The translations under genes and the position numbers were made by a program. This document shows, in pieces, positions 9,563 to 17,717 of a DNA stretch of 64,000 bases. Position 1 is the first letter of the stretch. Every line of letters begins with the position of its first letter. This DNA comes from Streptomyces kanamyceticus (GTDB taxonomy: Bacteria; Actinomycetota; Actinomycetes; Streptomycetales; Streptomycetaceae): positions 5,270,001-5,334,000 of the forward strand of contig NZ_CP023699.1 in NCBI RefSeq assembly GCF_008704495.1, given 5' to 3'. The notes under the pieces were generated by a model that had not been told where the DNA came from, searched no databases, and worked only from the letters and a program-made list of their open reading frames with translations.

Positions 9563-10050
9563 GGTCGATGGTCGCCCGCTTCGTGGGTCCGTGGTCACCC
9601 CCTGCCGGGACGTAGGTCCCGATCCGGGCCTTTGCCTCAAGCGTGACGGACCGCACTTACTGGGCCCTTGCGTCCATCACCCCTCCTCGTGCCAAAATAG
9701 GACAAGGAGTCCGGGGAGGGCTCCTTCCGCCCAAGTACGGGCGGAATGCTCGACATTGCACGCTATGGGGGGTCTGTTGACTCCTGATCGCTCTGTGACT
9801 GATCGTCACTGTGACGTGACTGTCCGCTATGGCATGGTCCATCGGCTTCCGTCGGTGATGAACACCTGGGAGGGCAATTCCATCGGTTTGGCCGACGCGG
9901 CTGGACGGATGGTGTAGTTGTAGTGCCGAGGACAAGCCGTTCGTCCTATAACCGACTCGACTCGCGTCCGCCATTTCGGGCAACGCGGGTCAAGGTGCAG
10001 AATTTAGAGGAATGAACCGAGAAGGTTCGGTTCTCCCGAGGAGGCCGCTC
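9563..10050. other. Intergenic region upstream of bldC
   Basis: 488 bp without a supportable gene. It should contain the bldC promoter and leader. Visible structure: a cluster of GTGAC half-sites (listed separately), an A-rich CCAAAATAGGACAAGGAG stretch near 9692-9709, and an A+T-rich GCAGAATTTAGAGGAATG segment just upstream of the bldC ribosome binding site. I cannot place the start of transcription with confidence. Confidence 0.6.
9795..9820. promoter_or_regulatory. Cluster of four GTGAC half-sites upstream of bldC
   Basis: GTGAC at 9795-9799, its complement GTCAC at 9805-9809, then GTGAC at 9811-9815 and 9816-9820, giving both inverted and direct arrangements within 26 bp. This could be an operator for a dimeric regulator; its owner is unknown. 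Confidence 0.4.
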
Positions 10051-10257
10051 ATGACCGCTCGCACCCCTGATGCCGAGCCGCTGCTGACCCCGGCTGAGGT
10101 CGCCACGATGTTCCGCGTCGACCCCAAGACGGTCACGCGCTGGGCGAAGGCTGGCAAGCTCACGTCGATCCGCACGCTCGGCGGACACCGCCGTTACCGC
10201 GAGGCTGAGGTCCGCGCACTGCTCGCGGGTATCCCGCAGCAGCGCAGCGAGGCCTGA
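10051..10257 (+). CDS. bldC: Developmental transcriptional regulator BldC
   Basis: 68-aa MerR-like DNA-binding protein, start ATG 10051 after GAGGAGG (10038-10044). The sequence from MTARTPDAEPLLTPAEVA to the end RALLAGIPQQRSEA, with the helix-turn-helix VDPKTVTRWAKAGKL and the wing TLGGHRRYRE, matches the known BldC. It has no effector domain and binds direct repeats cooperatively, holding streptomycetes in vegetative growth. An earlier in-frame ATG (10012) would add 13 residues not present in known BldC. Confidence 0.97.
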   Translation: MTARTPDAEPLLTPAEVATMFRVDPKTVTRWAKAGKLTSIRTLGGHRRYREAEVRALLAGIPQQRSEA

Positions 10258-10413
10258 ACTACCGCTTAACCAGCAGTAACCCGCACAACTCGGGCGAAGA
10301 GCACCACTGCTGCCGGGTCCCCCAACCTGGCCGTACGCCCGACATATAGCTACACACGACGAGGGTCCCGCCCCAACGGGGCCCACGCCTGAGCCTCATG
10401 GGTGCGTCGTTTC

Positions 10414-10454
10414 GATCGCGCTGGACTCCGCCGGGTCCAGCGCGATCTTTTTTT
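10414..10454 (+). terminator. Strong Rho-independent terminator after bldC
   Basis: Perfect 12-bp stem GATCGCGCTGGA (10414-10425) / TCCAGCGCGATC (10436-10447) followed by seven T residues (10448-10454). A U-tract of this kind is unusual for Streptomyces. It lies ~160 bp after the bldC stop codon. Confidence 0.93.
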
Positions 10455-10581
10455 GTGCCCCGGCCACCGCCGGATGCCCGTTCGGGCGCTCGCTTTTGTG
10501 TGCCACGGACCTCCTGGTGAGGGGGTCCGTGAGCGCCCTTGTTGGTCTCTGAGGGAGCTGGAGGGGCGTGCTCATGGGGTG

Positions 10582-10593
10582 GTGCAATTGCAC
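10582..10593. promoter_or_regulatory. 12-bp palindrome GTGCAATTGCAC
   Basis: A perfect palindrome followed directly by an A+T-rich stretch ATATTAAATT (10594-10603), conspicuous in a region of very high GC. This may be an operator/promoter region, but no gene with a clear start follows on the plus strand. Confidence 0.4.
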
Positions 10594-10781
10594 ATATTAA
10601 ATTGGCCCGTTGTAGGAAGGGCGTAAGTTCGGGGGTTCCCAAAACTTGTTCGGTGACACCCGTCACATGACGTGAACCTTGTTGGCCGTGATGCCCCTGC
10701 GCTAAAGGGGATTCGACCGTGTCGTGCGGGCCCGCGACTCTCAGCCTCCCACCGGGAGGGCAGGGTGCGCGTCGCCTTTGG

Positions 10782-11024
10782 TCATGCGTTGGGGGGACTT
10801 TCGTCCTCGCTCGGCTGGTCCTGTGCGGCGCTCTCCCGCACGAAGCCGGTCTCGGACGTCTCTTGCTCGCCGGGGCAGCGCTGTGAGGGCTCCAGAGCGA
10901 GTCTCAGCAGCTGGTGACAGATCGGGCAGTGCCGGGTCAGGTGGCGGTAGCTGTGGGCCGCGGCGAGGTGGGCGCGCAGCAGGGCGCGTGTCTCGTGCCG
11001 CGGAGACGCCGGAAGAGCGGTCAT
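10782..11024 (-). CDS. Small zinc-ribbon-like protein (probably DUF6274)
   Basis: An 80-aa protein starting at ATG 11024 with an excellent AGGAGGTGA ribosome binding site. The N-terminal half is helical and basic (RHETRALLRAHLAAAHSYRH) and is followed by CPICHQLLRLA; the single CxxC plus neighbouring His residues may bind metal. The C-terminus is acidic and disordered. I believe this is the streptomycete DUF6274 family, of unknown function. Confidence 0.7.
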   Translation of the reverse strand: MTALPASPRHETRALLRAHLAAAHSYRHLTRHCPICHQLLRLALEPSQRCPGEQETSETGFVRESAAQDQPSEDESPPNA

Positions 11025-11161
11025 GCGTCACCTCCTGGGGGGCCTCCCGCGGCTCCCTGCTGTCTGGGGTACCGGGGGAATGTGACGCAGTCAAGATGCG
11101 GGATCGGCAACGGGCCGCGTCCGCGGGGGCGGGGACGGGTCTCGTACGGGTGAACACGAGA

Positions 11162-11189
11162 AGGGCCGCACCCTGGAGGGTGCGGCCCT
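11162..11189. terminator. Hairpin, probable terminator
   Basis: AGGGCCGCACCC and GGGTGCGGCCCT form a perfect 12-bp stem around a 4-nt TGGA loop. No U-tract; may protect the downstream minus-strand gene from read-through. Confidence 0.65.
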
Positions 11190-11310
11190 GTTGGCTGCCC
11201 GGCTGCCCAGCTACCGCGGCCCTGGCGGGATTTGCTGTGTTGGATCGCGGCTCCGCCGCAGGCGCGGCCGCCGGCCGGGAAGGGCGCTCGGTGGGCGATG
11301 CCGCGAACGC

Positions 11311-11346
11311 GAAAGCGGGCCGCACCTTTTGGTGCGGCCCGCTTTC
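11311..11346 (-). terminator. tRNA-Asp terminator hairpin
   Basis: Perfect 16-bp stem GAAAGCGGGCCGCACC (11311-11326) / its complement (11331-11346) with a 4-nt loop, six bases beyond the 3' end of the minus-strand tRNA-Asp. Confidence 0.8.
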
Positions 11347-11352
11347 CAGATG

Positions 11353-11427
11353 CGGTCCTGACGGGATTTGAACCCGCGGCCTCCACCTTGACAGGGTGGC
11401 GAGCACTCCAAACTGCTCCACAGGACC
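11353..11427 (-). tRNA. tRNA-Asp(GTC)
   Basis: On the minus strand: acceptor GGTCCTG/CAGGACC, anticodon loop CTGTCAA in stem CCACC/GGTGG (anticodon GTC), T-arm with GGTTCAAATCC, discriminator G. CCA is not encoded. The gene is identical to the second copy at 18929-19003. Confidence 0.95.
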
Positions 11428-11522
11428 TCGCTTCGCGGCGCTGGTTCGTGCGTTGCGCTGCGAGACGAGACTCTACAGCAGCGCAGGCCCGGCGGTCGAA
11501 CTCACCCTGTGTGCCCGCTCGG

Positions 11523-14500
11523 TCACGGCGCCGCCGCGTCGATCGCCTTCACGATCCGCTTGTCCGAGACCGGGTACGCCGTGCCCAGCGCGTGCGCGAA
11601 GTAGCTGACGCGGAGCTCCTCGATCATCCAGCGGATGTCCAGGACCTCCCGCGGAACGGGCCTGCCCTGCGGCATCTGTTCGAGCAGCCACAGGTATTCG
11701 TCGCGCATCTCGTGGACCTTGTCCATGCGGCTGGTGTCCCGCTGGACGTTGGTCGGCATCTGCTGAAGGCGTCGGTCCGCCGCCACCATGTACCGCATCA
11801 GGTCCGCGAGGCGCCTGATGCCCGTCTCCGTCACGAAACCGGGCTTGATGAGGGAGTTCAGCTGCTCCCGCACGTCCGACAGGTTCGCGAGCAGCGTCGG
11901 GCTCTTCGTCGACTTCAGGCGGCGCTCACAGGCCTGCCAGGCGGCGAGGACCTGCTGGACCTGGCCGACCGCGCGCACGGTCGTGTCGACGATCTCGGCG
12001 CGCACCTTGTCGAAGAGCTTGCGGTAGGACTCCTCGTCCCAGACGGGCCCGCCGAAGTCCGCGATCAGCTTGTCCGCGGCGGCCATCGCGCAGTCGTCGA
12101 AGAGCGCCTGCGTGGAGCCGTGCGGGTTCGCGGACAGGGCGATCTTCTGCTGATTGGTCAGTTTGTCCGAGGCGAACTTGGCCGGATTCACCGGGATGTT
12201 GCGCAGGATGAGCCGCCGGGTGCCGCGCCACATGGCTTCCAGCTGCTCCGCCTCGCTGTCGAAGAGGCGCACGGAGACCGTGTCGCCGTCGTCCACGAGC
12301 GCCGGGTAGGCCTTCACCGGCTGGCCCGCGCGCCGGGTCTCGAAGACGCGCGAGAGCGTGCCGATCGTCCAGTCCGTGAGGCCCGCGCGCTCGACCGACG
12401 AGCCGCCCGTGCGCTCCGCCGTCGCCGCGGCCGCCTGCGAGATCGCCTTGCGGGCCTTGGGCTTGAGGCGGAGCTTGAGGGCCTCCAGGTCCTTGTCCTC
12501 GGCGAGCTTCTTGCGGCGCTCGTCGGTGATCCTGAAGGTGATCTTCAAGTGGTCGGGCACGCGCGTCAGATCGAAGTCGTCCGGCGCGACCGGCACGCCG
12601 ACCATCCGCTGGAGCTCGCGCGCGAGGGTGACGTGCAGCGGCTCCTGGAGGGGCACGGCCCGGTCGAGGAACGCCGTCGCGTAGTTCGGCGCGGGGACGT
12701 AATGGCGGCGGATCGGTTTGGGCAGGGAGCGGATCAGCTCGATCACGACCTGCTCGCGAAGGCCGGGGATCTGCCAGTCGAAGCCGTCGTCCGTGACCTG
12801 GTTCAGGACCTGGAGCGGGATGTGGACGGTGACGCCGTCCGCGTCCGCGCCCGGCTCGAACTGGTACGTCACCTTGAACTTGAGCTGCCCCTGCCGCCAC
12901 GAGTCCGGGTAGTCGTCCTTGGAGACGTCCCCCGCCTTCTCGTTGATGAGCATGGAGCGCTCGAAGTCGAGCAGCTCGGGCTCCTCCCGCTGCTTCTTCT
13001 TCCACCAGGAGTCGAAGTGCGCACCGGAGACGACGTCTTCGGGCACCCGCTGGTCGTAGAAGTCGAAGAGCGTCTCGTCGTCCACGAGGATGTCGCGGCG
13101 GCGCGCGCGGTGCTCCAGCTCCTCCACCTCGGTGAGGAGCTTGCGGTTGGCGGCGAAGAACTTGTGGTGCGTGCGCCAGTCGCCCTCGACCAGTGCGTTG
13201 CGGATGAAGAGGTCGCGGGAGACCTCGGGGTCGATGCGGCCGTAGTTCACCTTGCGGTCGGTGACGATCGGGACGCCGTAGAGCGTGACCTTCTCGACCG
13301 CCATCACGGCGGCCTGGTCCTTCTCCCAGTGCGGTTCGCTGTACGTCCGCTTCAGCAGGTGCTGCGCGAGCGGCTCGACCCACTCGGGCTCGATGCGGGC
13401 GTTCACGCGGGCCCACAGGCGGGAGGTCTCCACCAGCTCCGCCGACATGATGAAGCGCGGGGGCTTCTTGAAGAGCGCCGAGCCGGGGAAGACCGCGAAC
13501 TTGGCGTTGCGCGCGCCGATGTACTCGTTCCGCCCGCCGCGCTGCTTGGGGTCCTTCTCCTTGCTCTCCTTCGACTCCTTCACGTCCTTCATCCCGATGT
13601 GGGAGAGGAGACCGGCGAGGAGGGAGATGTGGACGTGCTGCTCGGGGGCGTCGTCCTCGTTGAGGTGGATGCCCATCTGCCGGGCGACCGTGCGCAGCTG
13701 CGTGTAGATGTCCTGCCACTCGCGGATGCGCAGGAAGTTCAGGTACTCCGCCTTGCACATCCGGCGGAACGAGGACGAGCCGCGCTCCTTCTGCTGCTCC
13801 CGGACGTACCGCCACAGGTTCAGGAAGGCGAGGAAGTCGCTCGTCTCGTCCTTGAAGCGGGCGTGCTGCTGGTCGGCCTGCGCCTGCTTCTCCGCGGGGC
13901 GCTCGCGCGGGTCCTGGATGGAGAGCGCGGCGGCGATCACCATGACCTCGCGTACGCAGCCGTTCTTGTCGGCCTCCAGGACCATGCGGGCCAGGCGCGG
14001 GTCGACGGGGAGCTGGCTGAGCTTGCGGCCCTGCTGGGTGAGGCGCTTCTTCGGGTCCTTCTGGGCGGGGTCGAGCGCGCCCAGTTCCTGGAGGAGCTGG
14101 ACGCCGTCGCGGATGTTGCGGTGGTCCGGCGGGTCGATGAAGGGGAACTTCTCGATCTCGCCGAGCCCGGCCGCCGTCATCTGCAGGATGACCGAGGCGA
14201 GGTTCGTACGGAGGATCTCCGCGTCCGTGAACTCGGGCCGGGAGACGAAGTCGTCCTCGCTGTACAGCCGGATGCAGATGCCGTCCGACGTACGGCCGCA
14301 GCGGCCCTTGCGCTGGTTGGCGCTGGCCTGGCTGATCGCCTCGATGGGCAGCCGCTGCACCTTGGTGCGGTGGCTGTAGCGGGAGATGCGGGCCGTGCCC
14401 GGGTCGATCACGTACTTGATGCCGGGGACGGTCAGGGAGGTCTCCGCGACGTTCGTCGCGAGGACGATCCGTCTTCCCGTGTGCTGCTGGAACACGCGGT

Positions 14501-15503
14501 GCTGCTCGGCGTGCGAGAGCCGGGCGTACAGGGGGAGGACTTCCGTGAACCGATAGTTCTTCTTGTTCAGCGCGTCCGCCGTGTCCCGGATCTCGCGCTC
14601 GCCGGAGAGGAAGACGAGGATGTCGCCCTCGCCCTCGCTCTGGAGCTCCTCGACGGCGTCGGTGATCGCGGTGATCTGGTCGCGGTCGCTGTCGTCGCCG
14701 TCCTCTTCGAGGAGCGGGCGGTAGCGGACCTCCACCGGATACGTACGGCCGCTGACCTCGACGATCGGGGCCTCGCCGAAGTGCCGCGAGAACCGCTCGG
14801 GGTCGATGGTCGCCGAGGTGATGACGACCTTCAGGTCCGGGCGCTTGGGCAGCAGCTGGGCCAGGTAACCGAGCAGGAAGTCGATGTTGAGCGAGCGCTC
14901 GTGGGCCTCGTCGATGATGATCGTGTCGTACGCGCGCAGTTCGCGGTCCGTCTGGATCTCGGCGAGCAGGATGCCGTCCGTCATCAGCTTGATGAACGTG
15001 CCGTCCTGGTTGACCTGGTCGGTGAAGCGGACCTTCCAGCCGACGGCCTCGCCCAGCGGCGTGTTCATCTCCTCGGCCACGCGCTCGGCCACCGTACGCG
15101 CGGCGATGCGGCGCGGCTGGGTGTGGCCGATCATGCCGCGCACGCCCCGGCCGAGCTCCAGACAGATCTTGGGGATCTGCGTGGTCTTGCCGGAGCCCGT
15201 CTCGCCCGCGACGATCACGACCTGGTGGTCGCGGATCGCCTCGGCGATGTCGTCCTTCTTCTGGCTGACCGGCAGCTGCTCGGGGTACGTGATCGCGGGC
15301 ACGCGGGAGCCGCGCTCGGCCATCCGCGCCTCGGCCTTCGCCACGTCCTCGGCGATCTCGGCGAGGACCGTGGCACGGGCCTCGGGCTTACGGATCCGGC
15401 GCGCACCCTCCAGCCGCCGGCCGATCCGGTGCTCGTCGCGCAGCGAGAGCTCGGTCAGGCGGGGGGCGAGGGTGTCCAGGGCGAGGGCAGGCTGCGTAGA
15501 CAT
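11523..15503 (-). CDS. hrpA: ATP-dependent RNA helicase HrpA
   Basis: A 1326-aa DEAH-box helicase. Walker A GETGSGKTTQIPK (about residue 100), DEAH box IIIDEAHERS, SATID motif III and helicase-C QRKGRCGRTSDG are all intact, followed by HA2/OB-fold and a long C-terminal DUF3418-type region. In bacteria HrpA acts on mRNA and stalled/collided ribosomes. Length is normal for the family. It is transcribed alone. The strand opposite also shows a very long open frame, which is a codon-bias shadow. Confidence 0.95.
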   Translation of the reverse strand: MSTQPALALDTLAPRLTELSLRDEHRIGRRLEGARRIRKPEARATVLAEIAEDVAKAEARMAERGSRVPAITYPEQLPVSQKKDDIAEAIRDHQVVIVAGETGSGKTTQIPKICLELGRGVRGMIGHTQPRRIAARTVAERVAEEMNTPLGEAVGWKVRFTDQVNQDGTFIKLMTDGILLAEIQTDRELRAYDTIIIDEAHERSLNIDFLLGYLAQLLPKRPDLKVVITSATIDPERFSRHFGEAPIVEVSGRTYPVEVRYRPLLEEDGDDSDRDQITAITDAVEELQSEGEGDILVFLSGEREIRDTADALNKKNYRFTEVLPLYARLSHAEQHRVFQQHTGRRIVLATNVAETSLTVPGIKYVIDPGTARISRYSHRTKVQRLPIEAISQASANQRKGRCGRTSDGICIRLYSEDDFVSRPEFTDAEILRTNLASVILQMTAAGLGEIEKFPFIDPPDHRNIRDGVQLLQELGALDPAQKDPKKRLTQQGRKLSQLPVDPRLARMVLEADKNGCVREVMVIAAALSIQDPRERPAEKQAQADQQHARFKDETSDFLAFLNLWRYVREQQKERGSSSFRRMCKAEYLNFLRIREWQDIYTQLRTVARQMGIHLNEDDAPEQHVHISLLAGLLSHIGMKDVKESKESKEKDPKQRGGRNEYIGARNAKFAVFPGSALFKKPPRFIMSAELVETSRLWARVNARIEPEWVEPLAQHLLKRTYSEPHWEKDQAAVMAVEKVTLYGVPIVTDRKVNYGRIDPEVSRDLFIRNALVEGDWRTHHKFFAANRKLLTEVEELEHRARRRDILVDDETLFDFYDQRVPEDVVSGAHFDSWWKKKQREEPELLDFERSMLINEKAGDVSKDDYPDSWRQGQLKFKVTYQFEPGADADGVTVHIPLQVLNQVTDDGFDWQIPGLREQVVIELIRSLPKPIRRHYVPAPNYATAFLDRAVPLQEPLHVTLARELQRMVGVPVAPDDFDLTRVPDHLKITFRITDERRKKLAEDKDLEALKLRLKPKARKAISQAAAATAERTGGSSVERAGLTDWTIGTLSRVFETRRAGQPVKAYPALVDDGDTVSVRLFDSEAEQLEAMWRGTRRLILRNIPVNPAKFASDKLTNQQKIALSANPHGSTQALFDDCAMAAADKLIADFGGPVWDEESYRKLFDKVRAEIVDTTVRAVGQVQQVLAAWQACERRLKSTKSPTLLANLSDVREQLNSLIKPGFVTETGIRRLADLMRYMVAADRRLQQMPTNVQRDTSRMDKVHEMRDEYLWLLEQMPQGRPVPREVLDIRWMIEELRVSYFAHALGTAYPVSDKRIVKAIDAAAP

Positions 15504-15586
15504 ACGGGTCCCAGGATCTCACCCGCGACTCGGCGGTGGCGAACCGATTTCTCCGTGGGAGCGCCGTGGCACGTACGATTCCGGGC

Positions 15587-15988
15587 ATGTTGTCCCGTGC
15601 CCGTACGACGTGGTGCCCTCTGGTGGGGGTGCTGCTCGTCGTGCTCGGCCTGTTCTGCGCGCCCGCCGCTGCGGCGCGGGCGGCGGGCCCGACGGCGGTG
15701 GTGGCCAAGGAGTCGCTGCCGACGCGGTCGGCTGCCGCGGAGGCGCAGGCCCTGGAGGGCCGGGAAGCGCCCGGCTGCGGCAAGGGCGGACAGCACGACG
15801 CCGAGCAGCGCCCCGCGTCGCCGCCGCGCCCCAGCTCCGCGTACGAACTGCTGCCCGCGCTCGTCCAGGCGCACGGCACGTCCGGCTCGTGGGGCGAGGA
15901 CCAGGCCGTTCTCGGCCTGAACCCGGTGCGAGGGCCGCCCGAGCTCGAACCGCCTTCCCCGGTCGACCTCTCGATCCTGCGCGTGTAG
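15587..15988 (+). CDS. Small secreted protein of unknown function
   Basis: A 133-aa protein beginning MLSRARTTWCPLVGVLLVV, a signal peptide with likely cleavage after the APAAAARA region. The mature part is Pro/Ala-rich and low complexity with two Cys. Upstream, TACGAT (15574-15579) is a good -10 element only 7 bp before ATG 15587, suggesting a leaderless transcript; an alternative GTG start at 15566 would overlap that element. Function unknown; it precedes the DsbA-like gene by 60 bp. Confidence 0.7.
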   Translation: MLSRARTTWCPLVGVLLVVLGLFCAPAAAARAAGPTAVVAKESLPTRSAAAEAQALEGREAPGCGKGGQHDAEQRPASPPRPSSAYELLPALVQAHGTSGSWGEDQAVLGLNPVRGPPELEPPSPVDLSILRV

Positions 15989-15990
15989 GA

Positions 15991-16009
15991 GGCCCCTGTC
16001 TCAGGGGCC
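15991..16009 (+). terminator. Short hairpin between secreted protein and dsbA-like gene
   Basis: GGCCCCTG and CAGGGGCC form an 8-bp stem around a TCT loop, three bases after the stop codon. It may reduce read-through to the DsbA-like gene. Confidence 0.5.
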
Positions 16010-16048
16010 CCTTCATCGACGTACAACAGGACAAGAGAGATCGCTCTG

Positions 16049-16834
16049 ATGCCCAAGAACGACAACAACAAGAAGAGCAGGAACATCGCCATCGGCGCGG
16101 GTGTCGCCGTCGCCGCCGTGCTGCTCGGCGTCGCCTCGTACACCGCCACCAAGCCCGACGACTCCACCAGCACGGTGAAGGAGGAGGCCGCGGGCGCGGC
16201 GCCCTCCGCCGAGCAGCAGGCCGGTGTCTACCCCGAGCTGGAGAAGCTCGCCAGGCGCGACGCCAAGGACCCGCTCGCGCAGGGGCGCGCCGACGCGCCC
16301 GTCGTGATGGTCGAGTACGCCGACTTCAAGTGCGGCTTCTGCGGCAAGTTCGCCCGCGACACCGAGCCTGGCCTGGTGAAGAAGTACGTCGACGAGGGCA
16401 CCCTGCGCATCGAATGGCGCAACTTCCCGATCTTCGGCGAGGACTCCGAGCGGGCCGCGCGCGGCGCCTGGGCGGCCGGTGAGCAGGGCCGCTTCTGGCA
16501 GTTCCACGAGGCCGCGTACGCCGAGGGGTCCAAGGAGAAGGGCTTCGGCGACGACCGCCTCAAGGAGCTCGCGAAGGAGGCCGGGGTCAAGGACGTCGGC
16601 CGCTTCGTCAGCGACGCGGACAGCGACGCGGCGAAGGCCGCGGTGAAGAAGGACCAGGAGGAGGCGTACGGCCTCGGAGCCACCTCCACGCCGTCCTTCG
16701 TGATCAACGGTCGGCCCGTCTCGGGTGCCCAGCCCGACCAGGTCTTCGACCAGGCGATCGAGGCGGCGGCCAAGAGCGCGAAGGACGCCAAGGACTCGAA
16801 GGACGCGAAGGGCCCGAAGGCGGCGGACAAGTGA
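16049..16834 (+). CDS. Membrane-anchored DsbA-family thiol-disulfide oxidoreductase
   Basis: A 261-aa protein with an N-terminal membrane anchor (residues ~12-32) and an extracytoplasmic thioredoxin_4/DsbA-like domain. The active site is Cys95-Gly-Phe-Cys98 (DFKCGFCGKF), and the cis-proline loop is TSTPSFVINGRPV. It should form or exchange disulfides in exported proteins. The C-terminus is a Lys/Asp/Ala-rich tail (SAKDAKDSKDAKG). Its stop overlaps the ccdA start by 4 bp (GTGA), which indicates a redox pair. Confidence 0.92.
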   Translation: MPKNDNNKKSRNIAIGAGVAVAAVLLGVASYTATKPDDSTSTVKEEAAGAAPSAEQQAGVYPELEKLARRDAKDPLAQGRADAPVVMVEYADFKCGFCGKFARDTEPGLVKKYVDEGTLRIEWRNFPIFGEDSERAARGAWAAGEQGRFWQFHEAAYAEGSKEKGFGDDRLKELAKEAGVKDVGRFVSDADSDAAKAAVKKDQEEAYGLGATSTPSFVINGRPVSGAQPDQVFDQAIEAAAKSAKDAKDSKDAKGPKAADK

Positions 16835-17688
16835 CCGCCGACGTCGGATACTTCGCCGCCTTCCTCGGCGGACTCCTCGCCCTGGTCAGCCCGTGCAGCG
16901 CCCTGCTGCTCCCGGCCTTCTTCGCCTACTCGATCGACTCGACGTCCCGTCTCGTCGCCCGCACCGGCATCTTCTACGCCGGGCTCGCCACGACCCTGGT
17001 GCCGCTGGGCGCCGCCGGGTCCTACGCGGGGCGGTTCTTCTTCGGCCACCGCGACCAGCTGGTGCTCGTCGCGGGCTGGCTGATCATCGGGCTCGGGGCG
17101 CTGCAGATCCTCGGCATGGGGTTCGCCTCGCGCAAGATGGCCGAGCTGTCGGGGCGGATCAGGCCGACCACCGCGTTCTCCGTGTATGCACTCGGTGCGG
17201 TGTACGGGCTCGCCGGGTTCTGCGCGGGACCGATCCTCGGCAGCGTCCTCACGGTGGCGGCGGTGAGCGGGAGCCCGGTGTACGGGGGGCTCCTGCTCGC
17301 CGTCTACGGCCTCGGTATGGCCGTGCCGCTCTTCCTGCTCGCGCTGCTCTGGGAGCGGTTCGACCTGGGGCGGCGCCGGTGGCTGCGGGGCCGGACGTTC
17401 ACGGTGGGGCGGTTCGAACTGCACACCACCTCGCTGCTGTCCGGACTCTTCTTCATCGGGCTCGGCGCGCTGTTCCTCGCGTACGACGGGACGACCGCGC
17501 TGCCCGGTCTGCTCGACGTGGACGACTCGTTCGCGGTGGAGCAGTGGGCGAGCGGCGTCGGCCGCGCGGTGCCGGACGCCGCGCTGCTGGTCGGGGTCGT
17601 GGCCCTGGTCGCCGTGGTGCTCGGGGTCCGGTGGTGGCGGGGCCGGCGGACCGGCTCCGTGGAGGCCGCGGAGGCCCCGGAGGGGTAA
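16831..17688 (+). CDS. ccdA: Cytochrome c biogenesis / thiol-electron-transfer membrane protein CcdA
   Basis: A 285-aa polytopic membrane protein, GTG start overlapping the preceding stop codon. Six hydrophobic segments are visible, with the conserved first-helix motif LVSPCSALLLPAF and a second Cys in YGLAGFCAGPILGS, the two cysteines that carry electrons across the membrane in CcdA/DsbD-type proteins. It probably transfers reducing equivalents from cytoplasmic thioredoxin to the DsbA-like partner. No cytochrome c maturation genes are adjacent. Confidence 0.88.
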   Translation: MTADVGYFAAFLGGLLALVSPCSALLLPAFFAYSIDSTSRLVARTGIFYAGLATTLVPLGAAGSYAGRFFFGHRDQLVLVAGWLIIGLGALQILGMGFASRKMAELSGRIRPTTAFSVYALGAVYGLAGFCAGPILGSVLTVAAVSGSPVYGGLLLAVYGLGMAVPLFLLALLWERFDLGRRRWLRGRTFTVGRFELHTTSLLSGLFFIGLGALFLAYDGTTALPGLLDVDDSFAVEQWASGVGRAVPDAALLVGVVALVAVVLGVRWWRGRRTGSVEAAEAPEG

Positions 17689-17717
17689 GTCCCTTTTGGG
17701 TGCTTTAGCGTGGCCGT

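Larger units (their letters stand above)
10258..10781. other. Intergenic region bldC / small zinc-ribbon-like gene
   Basis: 524 bp without a gene. It contains a canonical Rho-independent terminator (10414-10454), a second perfect 8-bp hairpin CACGGACC/GGTCCGTG (10504-10531) and an A+T-rich palindrome (10582-10593). A small RNA ending at the terminator is possible but not shown. Confidence 0.65.
11025..11352. other. Intergenic region with two strong hairpins
   Basis: 328 bp between tRNA-Asp and the small protein gene. I see no gene. It contains two long GC hairpins (11162-11189 and 11311-11346). Confidence 0.65.

Noticed and set aside
11232..15920. 1562-codon open frame on the plus strand opposite hrpA
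   Set aside because: Low-complexity Arg/Leu/Val/Asp composition typical of antisense frames in GC-rich DNA; hrpA on the other strand has all helicase motifs.
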